This document shows, one piece after another, positions 56,101 through 60,477 of a DNA stretch of 64,000 bases. The stretch's first letter is position 1; every line of letters begins with the position of its first letter. Under the pieces are notes generated by a model, which worked only from the letters and a program-made list of their open reading frames with translations, was not told the DNA's origin and searched no databases. Source of the stretch: Myxocyprinus asiaticus (lineage: Eukaryota; Chordata; Actinopteri; Cypriniformes; Catostomidae); assembly GCF_019703515.2 (NCBI RefSeq), contig NC_059346.1, positions 18,421,501 through 18,485,500 of the forward strand. The letters run 5' to 3'. The translations under genes were made by a program, and so were the position numbers.

Positions 56101-56166
56101 AATATATCTGCCAACAAATACACAGATTACCTTTACAGACATGTTCTGGGACTGAGGTGTGTGCAC
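36690..56166 (-). CDS. arap1: ARAP1-like gene (ArfGAP, RhoGAP, ankyrin-like and PH domains), 27 coding exons, 3' end not found
   Basis: Known role of the family: a PI(3,4,5)P3-responsive protein with GTPase-activating domains for Arf and Rho, linking Arf and Rho signalling at the membrane, actin cytoskeleton and endocytic traffic. I placed 27 exons with GT-AG borders. Their phases join without a break over 3,270 nt. Order: PH1 (exons 3-6), PH2 (6-8), ArfGAP (8-10), ankyrin-like (11), PH3 (12-14), PH4 (15-16), RhoGAP (17-19), RA-like (20-23), PH5 (24-27). The ArfGAP zinc finger is CX2CX16CX2C with the catalytic Arg four residues later, and the RhoGAP arginine finger GIYRKSG is intact. The match is closer to ARAP1 than to ARAP2 or ARAP3, for example FGPTLFQTDG and KQQWYLCC. 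The SAM domain and last exon are not seen. The paralogue (a or b) cannot be decided. The neighbour ercc6l is divergent. Confidence 0.9.
37014..37049 (-). CDS. arap1: arap1-like exon 26, 36-bp microexon (PH5)
   Basis: Acceptor TTTAAAG, donor GTGAGT. Encodes WGLTLVHDKQQ and the first two bases of a Trp codon finished by exon 27. The phase (2 in, 2 out) fits both neighbours. Confidence 0.9.
37138..37220 (-). CDS. arap1: arap1-like exon 25 (PH5)
   Basis: Acceptor TTTCAG, donor GTAATG. Encodes CSQCEKEWPVKELKLYHGYR and on to SKLHSPT, the middle of the fifth PH domain. If the donor were not used, a TAA would end the protein here, so skipping the splice would give a truncated form. Confidence 0.88.
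38054..38113. repeat. (GT)n microsatellite, 30 perfect units
   Basis: Sixty bases of uninterrupted GT. A second, shorter GT run (38,411-38,430) closes the repeat unit described next. Confidence 0.98.
38114..38410. repeat. Fish interspersed repeat with telomere-like core
   Basis: Lies between the two GT runs. It carries GTCCCCACAAGG near 38,146 and 38,201 and AGTCCCCACAATG near 38,381, and a core TAGGGTTAGGGTTAGGG at about 38,308-38,324, so nearly three telomere-type units. I recall the whole unit, GT tracts included, as frequent in fish; I see no coding potential. Confidence 0.65.
38439..39287. mobile_element. hAT-type non-autonomous element, 849 bp, perfect 8-bp TSD
   Basis: It starts CAGGGTTGGGGAGTAACGG and ends CCCTCCCAACCCTG, with TATATGAA repeated exactly on both sides (38,431-38,438; 39,288-39,295). 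The terminal 100-150 bases on each side match the 354-bp MITE at 10,137-10,490; the middle about 500 bases are absent from the shorter one. No transposase frame is seen. Confidence 0.95.
39509..39639 (-). CDS. arap1: arap1-like exon 24 (PH5 start)
   Basis: Acceptor TGTGCAG, donor GTATGTATG. Encodes NKKNVSKSGLLRICEVKSER and continues to GTTFRLYRELQ. This is the start of the last PH domain. Confidence 0.88.
40028..40141 (-). CDS. arap1: arap1-like exon 23 (end of RA-like domain)
   Basis: Acceptor TTATAATAG, donor GTATGTC. Encodes RTLHHQEKVLPLYFSLGTHC and on to SIMRYL. The ERTLHHQEKVLP block is a landmark of ARAP1 proteins. Confidence 0.9.
40330..40425. repeat. Low-complexity T-rich/A-rich inverted tract
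   Basis: A run of TTTATTTATTTT followed by AAAATAAATAAAAA forms an inverted AT-only stretch in the intron; probably simple sequence. Confidence 0.8.
40464..40768. mobile_element. MITE with TTAAAGGGATAGTTCACCC-type TIRs (about 305 bp)
   Basis: The right end GGGTGAACTATCCCTTTAA is the inverted partner of GAGATAGTTCACCC at the left end, and subterminal sequences pair for about 70 bases (ACTCACCCTCGTGCC with GGCATGAGGGTGAGT). The TTAA at the right end may belong to the target site. Related copies are at 57,855-58,015 and 59,798-60,225, and an end at about 35,780. Confidence 0.8.
41043..41160 (-). CDS. arap1: arap1-like exon 22 (RA-like domain)
   Basis: Acceptor GTTAG, donor GTGAGG. Encodes VGVDMTAVKLVSMVLELKGI and continues to FWSCYEILEREEM, typical of the ARAP Ras-association-like region. 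Confidence 0.9.
41250..41333 (-). CDS. arap1: arap1-like exon 21
   Basis: Acceptor GTTACAG, donor GTGGAG. Encodes TICGVYLQEIKEGAEVLIQ after RPMNRTPLS, the beginning of the RA-like domain. Phase 0 in and out. Confidence 0.88.
41575..41643 (-). CDS. arap1: arap1-like exon 20 (linker)
   Basis: Acceptor ATCGCAG, donor GTCAGA. Encodes VLESDIQRQLDMMSVILNKH followed by KSQ, the linker between RhoGAP and RA-like domain. Phase 0 in and out. Confidence 0.86.
41927..42074 (-). CDS. arap1: arap1-like exon 19 (RhoGAP C-terminal half)
   Basis: Acceptor TTCTTAG, donor GTGAGT. Encodes VQHLSDENHMTIRNLGIVFG and then PTLFQTDG. The N-(N)LGIVFGPTL block is the standard C-terminal RhoGAP signature, with the Asn that contacts the GTPase visible. 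Confidence 0.94.
42141..43656. mobile_element. DNA element with TTTTAAAGGGNTCAT TIRs, about 1.5 kb
   Basis: The left end TTTAAAGGGGTCATGTCA and right end ATGAGCCCTTTAAAA are inverted partners of about 15 bases. It is non-coding as far as I can see and fills the intron between exons 18 and 19. A solo LTR (43,282-43,512) is nested in it. The superfamily is not determined. Confidence 0.65.
43282..43512 (+). repeat. Short solo LTR (231 bp), near-perfect TSD
   Basis: It starts TGTGGCAAGG and ends CCATTACA, flanked by CCGAG (43,277-43,281) and CCAAG (43,513-43,517), 4 of 5 bases equal. It is GC-rich in its first half (GGGCCGGGCCGGGCC) unlike the surroundings, and has ATTAAA near 43,449. No internal retroelement sequence is next to it. 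Confidence 0.7.
43731..43836 (-). CDS. arap1: arap1-like exon 18 (RhoGAP middle)
   Basis: Acceptor TTTTTAG, donor GTAAAG. Encodes LEDASERLKKYQILLSNLPD and then VNRETLRVLIHHLL. LPxVNRxTL is typical of RhoGAP domains. Confidence 0.93.
44122..44337 (-). CDS. arap1: arap1-like exon 17 (RhoGAP start, arginine finger)
   Basis: Acceptor TTTCAG, donor GTGAAT. Encodes LLSSGIYRKSGTNSHITRLL and then ESDARSVTW, VDDVANTLKRFLRE. The Arg of GIYRKSG is the catalytic arginine finger, so RhoGAP activity is likely kept. Confidence 0.95.
44812..45370. mobile_element. Palindromic MITE A (TTAAAGGAATATTC type)
   Basis: It begins TTAAAGGAATATTCC. The phrase AGTGAGGCACTCAAAATGGAAG near 44,946 is answered in inverted form by CTTCCATTGTAAGTGCCTCACT near 45,298. 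A sister copy with clearer ends is at 48,334-48,929. The right end here is decayed. Confidence 0.7.
45473..45682 (-). CDS. arap1: arap1-like exon 16 (PH4 end to RhoGAP linker)
   Basis: Acceptor GTATAG, donor GTATAC. Encodes LSDSAGSMVLVWRGGPMHLL and later PHFVGWQTCIQQK, GVPVTIERCLDHVTRY. The W in FVGW is the conserved PH C-terminal helix Trp. Confidence 0.92.
45785..45959 (-). CDS. arap1: arap1-like exon 15 (PH4 start)
   Basis: Acceptor ATTCAG, donor GTGAGT. Encodes AVLPPALFDVCGPCDRLGRL and later IGWFCLSGFRLHVL and TIDLRKLLTL, the fourth PH domain. Confidence 0.92.
46166..46407 (+). repeat. Candidate short solo LTR (242 bp)
   Basis: It starts TGTCACATATTCC and ends TCTCGTCACA, flanked by GTAGC and GCAGC (4 of 5 equal). 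ATTAAA lies near 46,363, about 45 bases before the end. It resembles small fish gypsy-type LTRs, but no internal sequence supports it. Confidence 0.55.
46482..46584 (-). CDS. arap1: arap1-like exon 14 (PH3 end)
   Basis: Acceptor CTGGCAG, donor GTAACC. Encodes YEHTFELYSEEGRVYLFGAD and then VRNWIRAFAM, the last strand and helix of the third PH domain. Confidence 0.93.
46678..46813 (-). CDS. arap1: arap1-like exon 13 (PH3 middle)
   Basis: Acceptor ATTCTAG, donor GTAACC. Encodes FSQRWCSVGDGVFSYYKNEQ and then KTSEIICLSVNSPG. The RWCSVGDGVFSYY block is a PH signature shared with ARAP1. Confidence 0.94.
47070..47177 (-). CDS. arap1: arap1-like exon 12 (PH3 start)
   Basis: Acceptor TTAACAG, donor GTGGGT chosen because it keeps the frame into exon 13 (phase 1). 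Encodes SSGSVVKDESIRFQCGYLFK and then TASSARPI. A donor a few bases further would break the frame. Confidence 0.88.
47714..47888 (-). CDS. arap1: arap1-like exon 11 (ankyrin-like segment)
   Basis: Acceptor CTTAG, donor GTGCAG. Encodes ALCSAVQSDDLLETLSLLHC followed by GADVNCHTG and PSPLTLAKHSGQ, the degenerate ankyrin repeat that follows the ArfGAP finger in ARAP proteins. Confidence 0.93.
47999..48181 (-). CDS. arap1: arap1-like exon 10 (ArfGAP C-terminal half)
   Basis: Acceptor GGCAG, donor GTCAGT. Encodes VFLLLGNAKANQFWGANVPP and later ITAKYQHGKYRKYHTLFG. LGNxxANxFWxANVPPSE is the ARAP1 form of the ArfGAP core. Confidence 0.95.
48334..48929. mobile_element. Palindromic MITE B (TTAAAGGAAT type, 596 bp)
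   Basis: Bounded by TTAA on both sides (48,334-48,337; 48,926-48,929). Subterminal arms pair over roughly 150 bases (AGTTGAGCTCAATCGACAGC with GCTGTCGATTGAGCTTAACT; GGTTCCAGTGAGGCAC with GTGCCTCACTGAAACC). It is the sister of MITE A at 44,812 with the same internal phrases. Confidence 0.82.
48967..49530. mobile_element. Palindromic MITE with AATAAGGTCTGTGGTAAACA arms
   Basis: AAATAAGGTCTGTGGTAAACA near 49,023 is matched in inverted form by TGTTTACCACAGACCTTATTT near 49,465; TTCTACAACATAAATCACAC and the inverted GTTGTAGAACAAAAC pair further in. A third, direct copy of the arm lies near 49,315-49,380, so the unit may be internally duplicated. No coding content is seen. It fills the intron between ArfGAP exons 9 and 10. 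Confidence 0.72.
49634..49719 (-). CDS. arap1: arap1-like exon 9 (ArfGAP middle)
   Basis: Acceptor ATAACAG, donor GTAAAA. Encodes VHRSLGQSVSKVRSLKLDER then VWTEDLIR. The Arg of VHR is the catalytic arginine of ArfGAP domains. Confidence 0.95.
49825..50024 (-). CDS. arap1: arap1-like exon 8 (PH2 end and ArfGAP zinc finger)
   Basis: Acceptor TTTGTAG after a pure (CT)n pyrimidine tract, donor GTACAC. Encodes FLVDSESEKTVWSDSLNECV then, after a linker, CADC, sixteen residues including PEWASINL, and CEKC: the four zinc ligands of the ArfGAP finger. Confidence 0.96.
50030..50050. repeat. (GA)n tract forming the splice pyrimidine tract of exon 8
   Basis: On the gene's strand this is (CT)n directly before the exon 8 acceptor. 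Length variation here could alter splicing of the ArfGAP exon. Confidence 0.8.
50478..50587 (-). CDS. arap1: arap1-like exon 7 (PH2)
   Basis: Acceptor GTGTAG, donor GTAAAT. Encodes EYLLGVGITDIDMRMASVKD and ends RSFTLTTPYRTF, the middle of the second PH domain. Confidence 0.95.
50669..50865 (-). CDS. arap1: arap1-like exon 6 (PH1 end and PH2 start)
   Basis: Acceptor TTTGCAG, donor GTGTGA. Encodes ERNDWVCCLEKLL (C-terminal helix of PH1 with its Trp), a linker, then ISFEGYMELMSPRTIVYALI and RDRLYLFRNREV, the start of PH2. Confidence 0.95.
50975..51095 (-). CDS. arap1: arap1-like exon 5 (PH1)
   Basis: Acceptor ATGATAG, donor GTGTGT (phase 1). Encodes EMYSKRMVSLACVDKVVSVG and then FELHSQSRTFLFRADNT. 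The donor was set by the frame needed for exon 6. Confidence 0.92.
51333..51728. mobile_element. hAT-type MITE, 396 bp, perfect 8-bp TSD
   Basis: The ends CAGGAACTGAAAA and TTTTCAGTCCCTG are inverted partners, and TTCAAGAT is duplicated exactly (51,325-51,332; 51,729-51,736). It is a different family from the CAGGGTTGGG hAT elements. It is non-coding and lies in the long intron between exons 4 and 5. Confidence 0.92.
51790..51890. repeat. (GATG)n, then TAT/T-rich simple sequence
   Basis: About five GATG units (51,790-51,809), then TTATTATTATTATTA (about 51,832-51,846) and a T run (51,872-51,887). Confidence 0.9.
52037..52060. repeat. Poly(T) run, 24 bp
   Basis: Uninterrupted T in the intron. 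Confidence 0.95.
52273..53850 (+). mobile_element. Tc1-type DNA transposon, complete, perfect 201-bp TIRs
   Basis: The 201-bp ends (52,273-52,473 and 53,650-53,850) are identical when inverted, as far as I can read base by base. They start CAGGTGCATCTCAATAAATT and are flanked by TA (52,271-52,272; 53,851-53,852). A single intact transposase lies between them. Perfect long TIRs plus an open frame mean a recent insertion; it could be active. It sits in the arap1-like intron between exons 4 and 5, in opposite orientation to the gene. Confidence 0.97.
52572..53570 (+). CDS. Tc1 transposase, intact 332-codon frame
   Basis: DD34E transposase. I chose the Met at 52,572 (MGKTADLTVVQKTIIDTLHK), the usual Tc1 start; an in-frame Met at 52,536 would add 12 residues. 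The first helix-turn-helix contains FIAKEAGCSQSAVSKHVNRK, followed by a basic linker GRKKCGRKT and a second DNA-binding domain (RIVKQNRFKNLGELHKEW). In the core the three acidic residues are in EVLFSDESKF, IFQQDLAPAHTA and DLNPIENLWG, with exactly 34 residues between the second Asp and the Glu. A VMIWGAMSSAGVGPL block matches the Gly-rich box of Tc1 proteins. No stop or frame slip is present. It is expected to bind its own 201-bp TIRs and cut at TA. Confidence 0.96.
   Translation: MGKTADLTVVQKTIIDTLHKEGKPQTFIAKEAGCSQSAVSKHVNRKLSGRKKCGRKTCTTNRENRSLMRIVKQNRFKNLGELHKEWTEAGVKASTTHRHVKEFGYSCRIPLVKPLLNHRQHQRHLTWAKEKINWTVAQWSEVLFSDESKFCISFGNQGPRVWRKGGEAHSPSCLKSSVKFPQSVMIWGAMSSAGVGPLYFLKTKVTAPVYQEILEHFMLPSADQLFIDADFIFQQDLAPAHTAKSTKSWLNDHGVGVLDWPANSPDLNPIENLWGIVKRRMRNKRPKNSDELKATVKETWASIPPQQCHKLITSMPCRIEAVIKAKGAPTKY
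53870..55045 (-). pseudogene. L1-type LINE, 5'-truncated ORF2 fragment in arap1-like intron
   Basis: The minus-strand reading starts near 55,045 with PLAGGVAHKLLLYADDILF, which contains the RT catalytic YADD (about 54,990). It continues through FSGYRVNWSKSEALALTA and GIKYLGILFQAKLCDLVRV to HRPIDKGGLGLPKNLFYYYA, the region after RT typical of fish L1 elements. Stops and frame slips occur. The insert begins 15 bases from exon 4, so its 5' end almost touches the splice donor. Confidence 0.88.
55060..55129 (-). CDS. arap1: arap1-like exon 4 (PH1)
   Basis: Acceptor TTTCAG, donor GTAAGA. Encodes KIYKRRWVQLDSDYLRYFQN followed by TK. The KRRWVxLDSDYLRYF block is the PH1 signature of ARAP1. Confidence 0.95.
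55207..55308 (-). CDS. arap1: arap1-like exon 3 (PH1 start)
   Basis: Acceptor ATGTTAG and donor GTAAGT; this acceptor, not the upstream GTGAG, keeps the frame with exon 2. Encodes DDSIDIRCTEFPDSQEEIRK then VRAGWLEKTPPKG, the start of PH1. Confidence 0.93.
55779..55867 (-). CDS. arap1: arap1-like exon 2 (N-terminal region)
   Basis: Acceptor TTTTCTAG, donor GTGTGTG. Encodes QEDLLRDMQNCFNLIKVEEN then TRESFIHRE. The other two frames hold stops, and the phase joins exon 3. I recognise no domain in it. Confidence 0.75.
56131..56166 (-). CDS. arap1: arap1-like exon 1 candidate (possible start codon)
   Basis: Acceptor ATCCACAG, donor GTAATC. Encodes VHTPQSQNMSVK in the frame of exon 2. The ATG at 56,142 could be the start (MSVK), giving a protein without the SAM domain that long ARAP1 forms carry. 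Only 36 bases long, so support is mainly from phase and splice sites. Confidence 0.5.
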
Positions 56167-58310
56167 CTGTGGATGACAAAGAGCTCTTGAATGAGTTTAT
56201 GGGTAATTATTACAAATTAGTCAATACATAAATAAGTAAATTCATACAAATAAAATAACCAAATATAAGTTAATCCTTTACCATCCATAAAAAGTAGATA
56301 ATGTTTTCTATAAATTATAGGGTGCCGAGCCATCTCACTTTTCCTGGATCAGTTCCATTTTTAAAAACTTTTCGTATATTCTAACTTACATGAAATTTGT
56401 CCTATATTTTTGGAAGTCAGACACATGAAAAGGGTCCCTATAACAAAGCTGTCTGTTCACCTTTATTTGGTATTTAGGATCATTCATAAATTTTAATCCC
56501 AGTTTATACAAATCACCAAATAACTCATTATTATAAAAACCAGTAACCCAGTAATAACTTTTGGCCTATAACCCTGATACTCTCAACCCTGATCTGCTTC
56601 CCTGACATTGATGAGCACGATGTGAGGCTATGACCTTAATAAAGAAAATACATAGCATCTCTTCCACCTTACTTAAATTTACTGTAACAAACGCAATAGT
56701 CACCAAACCTGATTCACAGCATTTCTGAAGTCTCCTAATTAAATACAACACCTTTGAAATATATCAGAAGTCACATAGTCTTTTTTAGCACACATATAAC
56801 AATACTCCTCTCTTAGCTGTGGTTAACTGTGGGAAGTGAGCTCTATCAGTGTTCTTCATGAAACCGAGATAATAACTAAGCTCAGTTTTAAAAACTCGCA
56901 GGAAGATGCAAACACATGAACACACACAAAAACAGCTTTATCTGTCTATCTTTTTTAGAAGAGCATGCACATATAATAATAGATATCGGTCAAATATCAA
57001 AACAAGAGGAATTATGTTTGAAAAATGTAAACTATACTGAACTGTTTACCTTAGAGCAACTGACAAAACATGCATCTCTCACAACAACAAGCCTAATTAA
57101 AAATTAAATGGTTATGTTGTACTGACATTCATCCTCATTAACATTATTAAAATGGCATTGGTTCTGCTATCTGTTATAACTGCTACTTGTTTAAACTGTT
57201 GAAAATAAAGAAAGGAAATCTAGTTACCTGTGTGCGGCCAAATCAGAATCAACCAAGCCCTAGTACATTGCAGAGAACTTATAAACACATACTCACCCAC
57301 ACCCACATACACAGAGAGAACTCTATTAGGAAAATGAGGAAGTTAAATGACTGGCGTTTAATGACTTCTTGACATCAGCTAAGCTGTTGTCAGTTAACAG
57401 TGTTCAGCTTCTGAAGAACCAACTCTAATTCCTCAAATGTTCAAAAAATGTTCAGTATATTTTACACATGTTATTATTTTATATTATATTATAATTTTAT
57501 ACGGTAGCCTACTACATGCTTATTTTATGTGTTCAATTTAATGATTACTTTTATTATCACTAATTCTGTATGTATTCTACAGTAGCATCTGTAGGTCAAG
57601 CATCAGTTCCTCTTATTGCTCACCACTCAATATATTTATAGCTGTAGAGATAATTATGGGAGCTATAAACTAACATTTTCTATTTCATTGTAAATCTGGG
57701 GTGCCATTATGAACATGGTACAAATACAGTTGCAGATCACCACAAAGTTTAAATAGTACTACAAGTGTTAATTTTTAGGATTGCAGTTGCGGGACTTTGT
57801 GCATACAGAACGCATACTAGTTATAAAGCAGCAGAGCAAATTAGACCCTAAAATAGAATGTCTACCATCATTTACTACCCTCATGGTGATCCAAACCCGT
57901 ATGACTTTTTTCTCCTGTGGAACACAAAAGGTGTTTTTGGAGGTGGCAGAATGTTGCCTCAGTCACCATTCACTTCCATTGCATCTTTATCCATACAGTG
58001 CCAAACATCTCCTGCAATTGATTTGAATCTTTTAGCCATGTTTCCATTGATCATGGTAATGGGGGTAGATTCTGGAGGTACCTCCCCCTGGAATCTACAC
58101 CCCTGTCCTTCTGTGTTCCACTAACATCTCTTAGCCATCAAACCAATAATACTTTTTTTTTCTTTCTTTTTTTTTTTTTTGGTAGATGCTCCCTTAAATC
58201 TACAGTCAATAAAGTCCACATATCACATTAATTGCAATTTCCATGGCAGGTTGTTGAGACTTTAAATCAGTAAAAAAGTATGTGGCTACAAAACAAAACT
58301 ATGCCTATAC
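56167..58310. other. Between arap1-like exon 1 and ercc6l; no exon found
   Basis: Should hold the untranslated 5' exons and promoter of the ARAP1-like gene. I searched for a SAM domain exon on the minus strand and saw none. A MITE fragment lies at 57,855-58,015 and a T run near 58,149-58,181. The rest is AT-rich. Confidence 0.5.
57855..58015. repeat. Fragment of the TTAAAGGGATAGTTCACCC-type MITE family
   Basis: Contains CATCATTTACTACCCTCATG and CAAACCCGTATGACTTTTTT, internal phrases common to this fish MITE group; both TIRs are missing. Confidence 0.6.
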
Positions 58311-58426
58311 ATTCAATGTATAGGCATAGTGCACTGTAAAGAGTTTTAAATATTTGTTGTTCAATTTATCAGTTGAACAACAAATATTTAAAACCCTTTA
58401 CAGTGCACTATGCCTATACATTGAAT
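58311..58426. repeat. 54-bp near-perfect inverted repeat, 8-base spacer
   Basis: 58,311-58,364 and 58,373-58,426 are inverted copies with a single mismatch (AAAGAG against AAAGGG). The spacer is TTTATCAG. The outer part of the left arm also forms its own small palindrome with the preceding bases (CTATACATTCAATGTATAG). It could extrude a cruciform or be a young MITE; I see no clear target duplication. Confidence 0.95.
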
Positions 58427-58598
58427 CATACAGTGCATTAGTAAGTAATTTTTCTTCTATTTGTACCTAAATGCCGATTACAGTTTTTATTTTTATGTGG
58501 TACTGTGTGTTTGTTAAGTTACTTGAATGAAACTCTCCATTTCAGCTCCTTTTCAGTACAAACTTAGCAAGTAAGTTCTGATTCTGGTGGCGTTTTTC

Positions 58599-58633
<35 letters not shown>

Positions 58634-58699
58634 AAGCGTTAAACCAGTTAACTGGGACATTAAGACTGACAACCTTTGATACAAAGTTTCTATTAATGT

Positions 58700-58901
58700 G
58701 TTGAATATTGATGTAATAGAAACCCGCTCACTTCCCTGAAACGCAGGAACATACTGCGCATGCTCGGTCATGCAGCAAATGATTGGCTGAGAGCTGCGCG
58801 CGAACAAAATATCTGTTCAAACTCAAAGTCGCTTCCGTACTAGAGGTCGAGAGATACACATGTTGATTTTGAATGAAAATCTGTCAAATATAAACGCAAA
58901 A
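58700..58901 (+). promoter_or_regulatory. Probable ercc6l promoter and 5' untranslated region
   Basis: GC-richer than the surroundings, with an ATTGGC (inverted CCAAT) at about 58,780-58,785 and GCTGCGCGCGAAC just downstream. CCAAT boxes are common in cell-cycle promoters, which would suit ercc6l. No TATA box is seen. The start site is inferred. Confidence 0.5.
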
Positions 58902-58945
58902 ATGGAAAGTGATAAAATGGAAGAAATCACAGGGAAGTTAGAGGG
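58902..58945 (+). CDS. ercc6l: ercc6l exon 1 (coding part)
   Basis: Starts at ATG in the context CGCAAAAATGG and encodes MESDKMEEITGKLE, ending in phase 2 before GTAAGT. The frame is confirmed by joining exons 2 and 3. An in-frame second Met follows at codon 6. Confidence 0.82.
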
Positions 58946-59074
58946 GTAAGTCATCAAAAATTGCCTGTGTGCCGCAAAGACATTTTCTTGAGTAAATCCG
59001 TTAAGCTCGATTACGAGCAAAGACTGTTGATGTAAATAGAGAACATGCTTTAATTTAGTTTCGTCTTATTGCAG

Positions 59075-59116
59075 GTCTCTGTCTATGGACACGGAAAAGA
59101 TGGACACATACGACAG
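59075..59116 (+). CDS. ercc6l: ercc6l exon 2, 42 bp
   Basis: Acceptor ATTGCAG, donor GTTTTT (weak, followed by a T run). Encodes SLSMDTEKMDTYD with split codons at both ends, phase 2 in and 2 out. It could be skipped without changing the frame. Confidence 0.8.
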
Positions 59117-59385
59117 GTTTTTTTTTTGTTTGTTTGTTTTTTGTCTTGCATGAAATGTGTACCTCTACAATCTGAATCTACCTCATTTCACTAGGAAGGT
59201 CTTAGTGAATGTGGGTAGCTGACAAGACGTGTGATATGCTTTACTCTAAAATAGTTTATTTTTCTTTTCTTTTTCTTATTCTTGTATAATTGTATGCAGT
59301 GTTTGATTTAATGTTACACCAGAATACACCAAATTTGTAAAAGAAAATTGTCACTCCCCAAGACTATTTACTCTTAGTGACCGGC

Positions 59386-59388
<3 letters not shown>

Positions 59389-59438
<50 letters not shown>

Positions 59439-59439
59439 T
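59389..59439. repeat. (CA)n(TA)n microsatellite
   Basis: About 18 CA units followed by about 7 TA units in ercc6l intron 2. Confidence 0.97.
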
Positions 59440-59797
59440 AATCCTGAGAAGTGGCAATTTTCTTATTTCACACATTTTACAATTTCTTTGTGTGTATTTT
59501 GCAGTTTACCTGGCTTTTCTAGCACGCAGTTCCCCGACAACAATTTTACCAGCTGAGCCACAATGTCAGAGCTGACATACAATACGCTGTTCATGTACAA
59601 ATTTACAGATTTATAATGCATAACATGTTTTTACTTAGAATTATGAGGTTAAAATTTAAATAAATATGTAATGAAAAGTGTATATTTAGGTGCAACTCAT
59701 CAACTTTTCACCATTAATCACCTTTTTATAAAATAAAAGTTTAATTAAATAGTCCTGCAGTGTGACAAATTCATTTGTTTGTCATGTAGTCTCTCAC

Positions 59798-60225
59798 TTA
59801 AAGGAATAGTTCATAAATCACAATGATGTCATAATTTACTCACCTTCATATCATTCCGAAAACATATGACTTTCTCATGCAATAGGTTTTGGTTGGAACA
59901 ACCTGATGCTTGAATAATTTTTCAGTAAAAATCTTGACGTCTGGTTTGTGTTCATTAGCGCTCTGAGTGAAACTGGTTCACAGTGGTTTATCTGTTTATG
60001 CCAGAACTTGCGTTGTTTAGTGCTTAAAAACAACACAAGTTCTCATGAGAACACGTGTGCTACTGTGAACAAGCTTCTCTCATGAACACACAGTGGACGT
60101 CAAGATTTTGCTGAAAAATGACTCATATCTGGTTGTAAATTCTCCTTTTGCGTTCCACACAAGAAAGAAAGTCATACTGGTTTGGAATGACATGAGTAAA
60201 TTATGGCAAAATTAACATTTTTAGT
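59798..60225. mobile_element. MITE of the TTAAAGGAATAGTTCA family in ercc6l intron 2
   Basis: The left end TTAAAGGAATAGTTCATAAA and subterminal ATTTACTCACCTTCATATCA are answered by ATGACATGAGTAAATTATGG near 60,190. GAAAACATATGACTTTCT pairs with AGAAAGTCATACTGG. The arms are diverged, so it is an old copy. Confidence 0.75.
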
Positions 60226-60477
60226 GTACAATTTTTTTTTTTAATATGAGGTCAAAAAACTGTATAGTAACTATACAAGAATTCAAATGTTTAAAATAAT
60301 TTTAAGATGAAGTATAGCATGTCACATTGCAGGACACAGCAGTCACTGCTTGAAATGTCATGTCAAATACCCAGGAACAGTTTTACTGTGGCTATTATTA
60401 GAGTGTGTATGACTGTATGTAAGTGCTTCTTGTGTTGTTCCTGTGTAACAGTTAGTGTTGTTGGGTTGCTTTCGCAG

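Noticed and set aside
56566..56751. Possible arap1-like exon near 56,700 (acceptor-like TTAATTAG then RLQKCCESG)
   Set aside because: No SAM or other expected residues, and the phase to the next exon could not be satisfied.
58553..59020. Minus-strand frames of 65-84 codons over the ercc6l first exon
   Set aside because: They overlap the ercc6l start and a T-rich run antisense; no splice sites join them to the arap1-like frame and no SAM motif is seen.
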